64,000 bases of DNA. Source: Pelomonas aquatica. Lineage in GTDB: Bacteria; Pseudomonadota; Gammaproteobacteria; Burkholderiales; Burkholderiaceae_C. The notes beneath the pieces are model-generated. The model did no database searches, was not told the DNA's origin, and saw only the letters and a program-made list of their open reading frames with translations. This document shows positions 61,921-64,000 of the stretch, one piece after another; the first letter of the stretch is position 1; every line of letters begins with the position of its first letter. The position numbers and the translations under genes are program-made. The stretch spans positions 62,001-126,000 of the forward strand of contig NZ_JAPPUW010000006.1 in NCBI RefSeq assembly GCF_026712205.1, given 5' to 3'.

Positions 61921-63773
61921 CGCTGAAGCGCCTGTCCGTCCACGGCCCTGGCTTGCTGCCGGCCGTGGTCGCGTTCGACGACCGTCGCACCCTCATCCGC
62001 GGCCCCAGCGACACCGGCAAGTCGCACATCTGGGACTGCATGTGGTTCCTGCTCGGCGGCACGGCGCAACCTGAGCAATTCCCAAAGTCGGCGGGCTATG
62101 ACTCCCTCGAGCTCGCCTTTCTCCATGGCGAGCACGAGTACCTGGTGCGCAAAGCCGTGTCGGGCGGAGGCGCACGCGTCTTCGTGCGAATGGATGACCT
62201 GTGGGTCGAGGACGGCGCGCCGAACCCGCTCGAAGAGGTTGCACAGGAACTCGGCGATCTGCTCGTCAAGCTGTCCGGTGCTGAGGGGAAAAAAGTGCTC
62301 CATGCACGCAGCAAGAAGGGCGCCGTCACCGGCGACGACCTGCGGCATTGGGCGTTGCTGGCGCAGCCCAGCATGATTGCCAAGGATCCGACCAAAGGCA
62401 AGGGCCATGGGTCGGACAAGCGCGTCTCTTCCTATGCGCTGTTCCTGAGCGGCCTCGACGACTCCGCGGTCGAGCTGTACAAAAGTAGCGCGGTGAAGGA
62501 CCAGGCCAAAGGCAAGCTGGCGGTAGCCCAAGCTGAGCTGGCGCGCGTGCAGAAGCTGATTCCGGCCGATACGGACCGTGCAGCTGCCGTCAAGGCTCTC
62601 GCCCGAGTCGACGAGCGACTGGACATGTTCTCCTCGCAACTTCAGGCGCGATCCTCCGTGCTCAAAGATGTCCGCCAGCAGATCGCTGCGGAAGGAGCGG
62701 CTCTTGCCGAGGCGTCAACTGAACTCGCCGGCGCCACATCGATGCGCGAGCGATTCGCGTTGCTCGACCTGAAATATTCCAGCGATCTTGCCCGGCTGGG
62801 AGCGACGGACGAGGGCATTGCCTTCTTCCAGGCCTTGCCCGAGACGCCCTGCCCGCTCTGCGGCACGCCGGTGGAACAGCACGCCGATCCCGACAGCCTG
62901 AAGCCCCGTGCGCCTTCGAAATATCGCCGCGCCATTGCCGCCGAGGCGGAGAAGATTCGCGACCTGCGCCGTGGATTGCAGCCGTCCCTTGCCCACCAGC
63001 AGGCACGCCTGGCGACGGCTGCCGCGGATGTGAGCCGTCTGACGGTGTCGTTGAAGACTCTTGAGGAGCAGGAAGCTCTCCTCCTGCGAACCGCCGGCGA
63101 GGAGTTCGATACCGACCCTCGCGAACTGGCTGCGTCCCATACCCGCTTTTCGTCCCTGATCGATGCCTTCGACGAGGCTAGCCGATTGCAGGGTGACATC
63201 GCGCGCCTCGAGCAGGAAACGAAGCAGAAGAGGACCGCGCTCGTGCGCAACATCGGGCAACACGGCGCCGAGGTCGGTGAGGTTGCTCGCCAGATGCTCA
63301 ACGATTGGGGCTTCACCGGCATCAAGTCGGTCTACGTTGACGCTGCGGCGTGCGATCTGATGATCGATGGGCGCCGTCGCCTGAGCTATGGCGCCGGCAA
63401 GCGGGGCATCTTCCTGTCTGCGATGTTCATCGCGCTGATGCAGCACGCATTGAAGGAAGGTCACCCCCACTTGGGCACCGTAGTGCTGGATTCGCCGCTG
63501 AAGGCTTATGCACAGAAGCAGTCGACGGACACTGACCGCGACGTCGCGATTGCGACGGTGAACGACCGCTTCTATAGCTGGTTGTCGCGTTTCGAGGGCC
63601 CTGGCCAAGTGATCGTCCTGGAAAACGAGGAAGTGGATGCCGCCATGGCCGCCGCCTTGAATGCCATCGAGTTCACCGACGATTACGCGCAAGGGCGCCA
63701 GGGGTTCTACCCTCCCCGGCCCACGATCGCGGCAGCCCCGCCCCCTCCTGCGCCGCTCGACGATCTCGCTTAG
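61911..63773 (+). CDS. ABC-3C ATPase (SMC/Rad50-like)
   Basis: 620 residues. Walker A is at 31-38 (GPSDTGKS). A long coiled-coil region occupies about 200-460, interrupted by a zinc-hook-like CPLCGTPVEQH (Cys 314 and 317). Near the end come an ABC-signature-like LSYGAGKRGIFLSAM and Walker B VVLDSPLKAY (Asp 527). The layout is that of the Rad50-like ATPase of ABC-3C systems. It would sense damaged or foreign DNA and license the nuclease. ATG at 61911 overlaps the middle-component gene by 10 bp. Confidence 0.87.
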   Translation: MAITLKRLSVHGPGLLPAVVAFDDRRTLIRGPSDTGKSHIWDCMWFLLGGTAQPEQFPKSAGYDSLELAFLHGEHEYLVRKAVSGGGARVFVRMDDLWVEDGAPNPLEEVAQELGDLLVKLSGAEGKKVLHARSKKGAVTGDDLRHWALLAQPSMIAKDPTKGKGHGSDKRVSSYALFLSGLDDSAVELYKSSAVKDQAKGKLAVAQAELARVQKLIPADTDRAAAVKALARVDERLDMFSSQLQARSSVLKDVRQQIAAEGAALAEASTELAGATSMRERFALLDLKYSSDLARLGATDEGIAFFQALPETPCPLCGTPVEQHADPDSLKPRAPSKYRRAIAAEAEKIRDLRRGLQPSLAHQQARLATAAADVSRLTVSLKTLEEQEALLLRTAGEEFDTDPRELAASHTRFSSLIDAFDEASRLQGDIARLEQETKQKRTALVRNIGQHGAEVGEVARQMLNDWGFTGIKSVYVDAAACDLMIDGRRRLSYGAGKRGIFLSAMFIALMQHALKEGHPHLGTVVLDSPLKAYAQKQSTDTDRDVAIATVNDRFYSWLSRFEGPGQVIVLENEEVDAAMAAALNAIEFTDDYAQGRQGFYPPRPTIAAAPPPPAPLDDLA

Positions 63774-63859
63774 CTTCTGGCAGCCCGCCGTGCATGCGGA
63801 AGTGGCTACCTCGAACTGCCCCGACGCTCCTTCATTCGGCGCAGGCTACGGTCGTCAGA

Positions 63860-64000
63860 TCAGACCATCATCTCGATCATCAGGAGCGCCAGGAACCCGA
63901 CGAAGAACATGGACGTCAGAACGGGTGTTTCGTCGACCTCATGAGCCTCCGTCAACAACTCCTCCGTGACTAGATAGAGCAGCGCAGCCACACCAAAAGA
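63860..64000 (-). CDS. ZIP-family metal transporter, C-terminal fragment (cut by window edge)
   Basis: The last 46 residues of a leftward gene whose start lies beyond the window. SFGVAALLYLVTEELLTEAHE, with Glu pair and His in the helix, and PVLTSMFFVGFLALLMIEMMV are typical of the final helices of ZIP (ZupT-like) divalent metal transporters. The stop is TGA at 63860-63862. It probably imports Zn2+ or a related cation. It is convergent with the ABC-3C operon. Confidence 0.75.
   Translation of the reverse strand, partial: SFGVAALLYLVTEELLTEAHEVDETPVLTSMFFVGFLALLMIEMMV

Overview
This 64 kb window is a dense heavy-metal resistance region with high G+C. It most likely belongs to a Burkholderiales betaproteobacterium (Comamonadaceae or a related family) and sits on a genomic island or large plasmid. 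The lineage is inferred from the CopK-type protein, the Omp32-like porin, the PbrT-type lead permease and the general gene style. No rRNA, tRNA, CRISPR array, replication or partition gene was seen. All family names come from recognising motifs by eye, not from database searches.

Layout. (1) 0-12.8 kb: copper block. A CopR/CopS two-component system, CopK-like and DUF305 proteins run leftward. A long rightward cluster holds a CusF-like protein, a His-rich secreted protein, a TolC protein, a Tat-exported multicopper oxidase, a CopI-type cupredoxin, a DUF411 protein, small secreted or membrane proteins and a UppS-like cis-prenyltransferase. (2) 11.3-16.3 kb: a leftward thioredoxin-reductase-like enzyme and a DUF4396-multicopper oxidase fusion, then a probable HhH/PD-(D/E)XK nuclease. 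(3) 16.8-25.0 kb: cytoplasmic copper handling. A Csp-type copper storage protein, a second DUF305 protein, CopZ, DUF2933, two copper P1B-ATPases and CueR. Two CueR-type promoters with 19-bp spacers are visible. A TIR-domain protein with a WCxxE motif sits inside this array. (4) 25.1-27.9 kb: a Fur-box-controlled operon for a flavinylated membrane electron-transfer system. (5) 28.0-28.3 kb: an orphan fliE. (6) 28.5-35.0 kb: a CusCBA-like HME-RND pump. (7) 35.1-41.2 kb: a Cd/Pb/Zn block (CadR/PbrR, CadA/PbrA-type ATPase, PbrT), a MipA remnant and YkvA, bracketed by two related putative small RNAs. (8) 41.2-52.9 kb: a probable Ni/Co block (RcnA, an IS-interrupted RcnR-like repressor, an RND pump with a DUF3240 protein, HupE, DUF6488 and an NreB-like MFS exporter). 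(9) 53-64 kb: degraded and accessory DNA. It holds pseudogene remnants, a leftward four-gene unit of unknown function, a porin, an orphan flgB, a complete ABC-three-component (ABC-3C) conflict system and the end of a ZIP transporter gene.

How it works together. Periplasmic copper would be sensed by CopRS, and CopR-box-like palindromes lie at 851, 3070 and 16476. Cytoplasmic Cu(I) would be sensed by CueR. Cd/Pb would be sensed by CadR/PbrR and Ni/Co by the RcnR-like protein. Each sensor sits beside its efflux or sequestration genes. Three likely conflict or defence modules (TIR, HhH nuclease, ABC-3C) and two orphan flagellar rod genes are interspersed.

The observations most worth following are: the TIR gene embedded in a copper-induced operon; the IS407-like insertion that breaks the RcnR-like repressor between two matching operators; the pair of orphan fliE and flgB genes; the duplicated hairpin RNA; and the uncharacterised unit at 54.7-58.4 kb.
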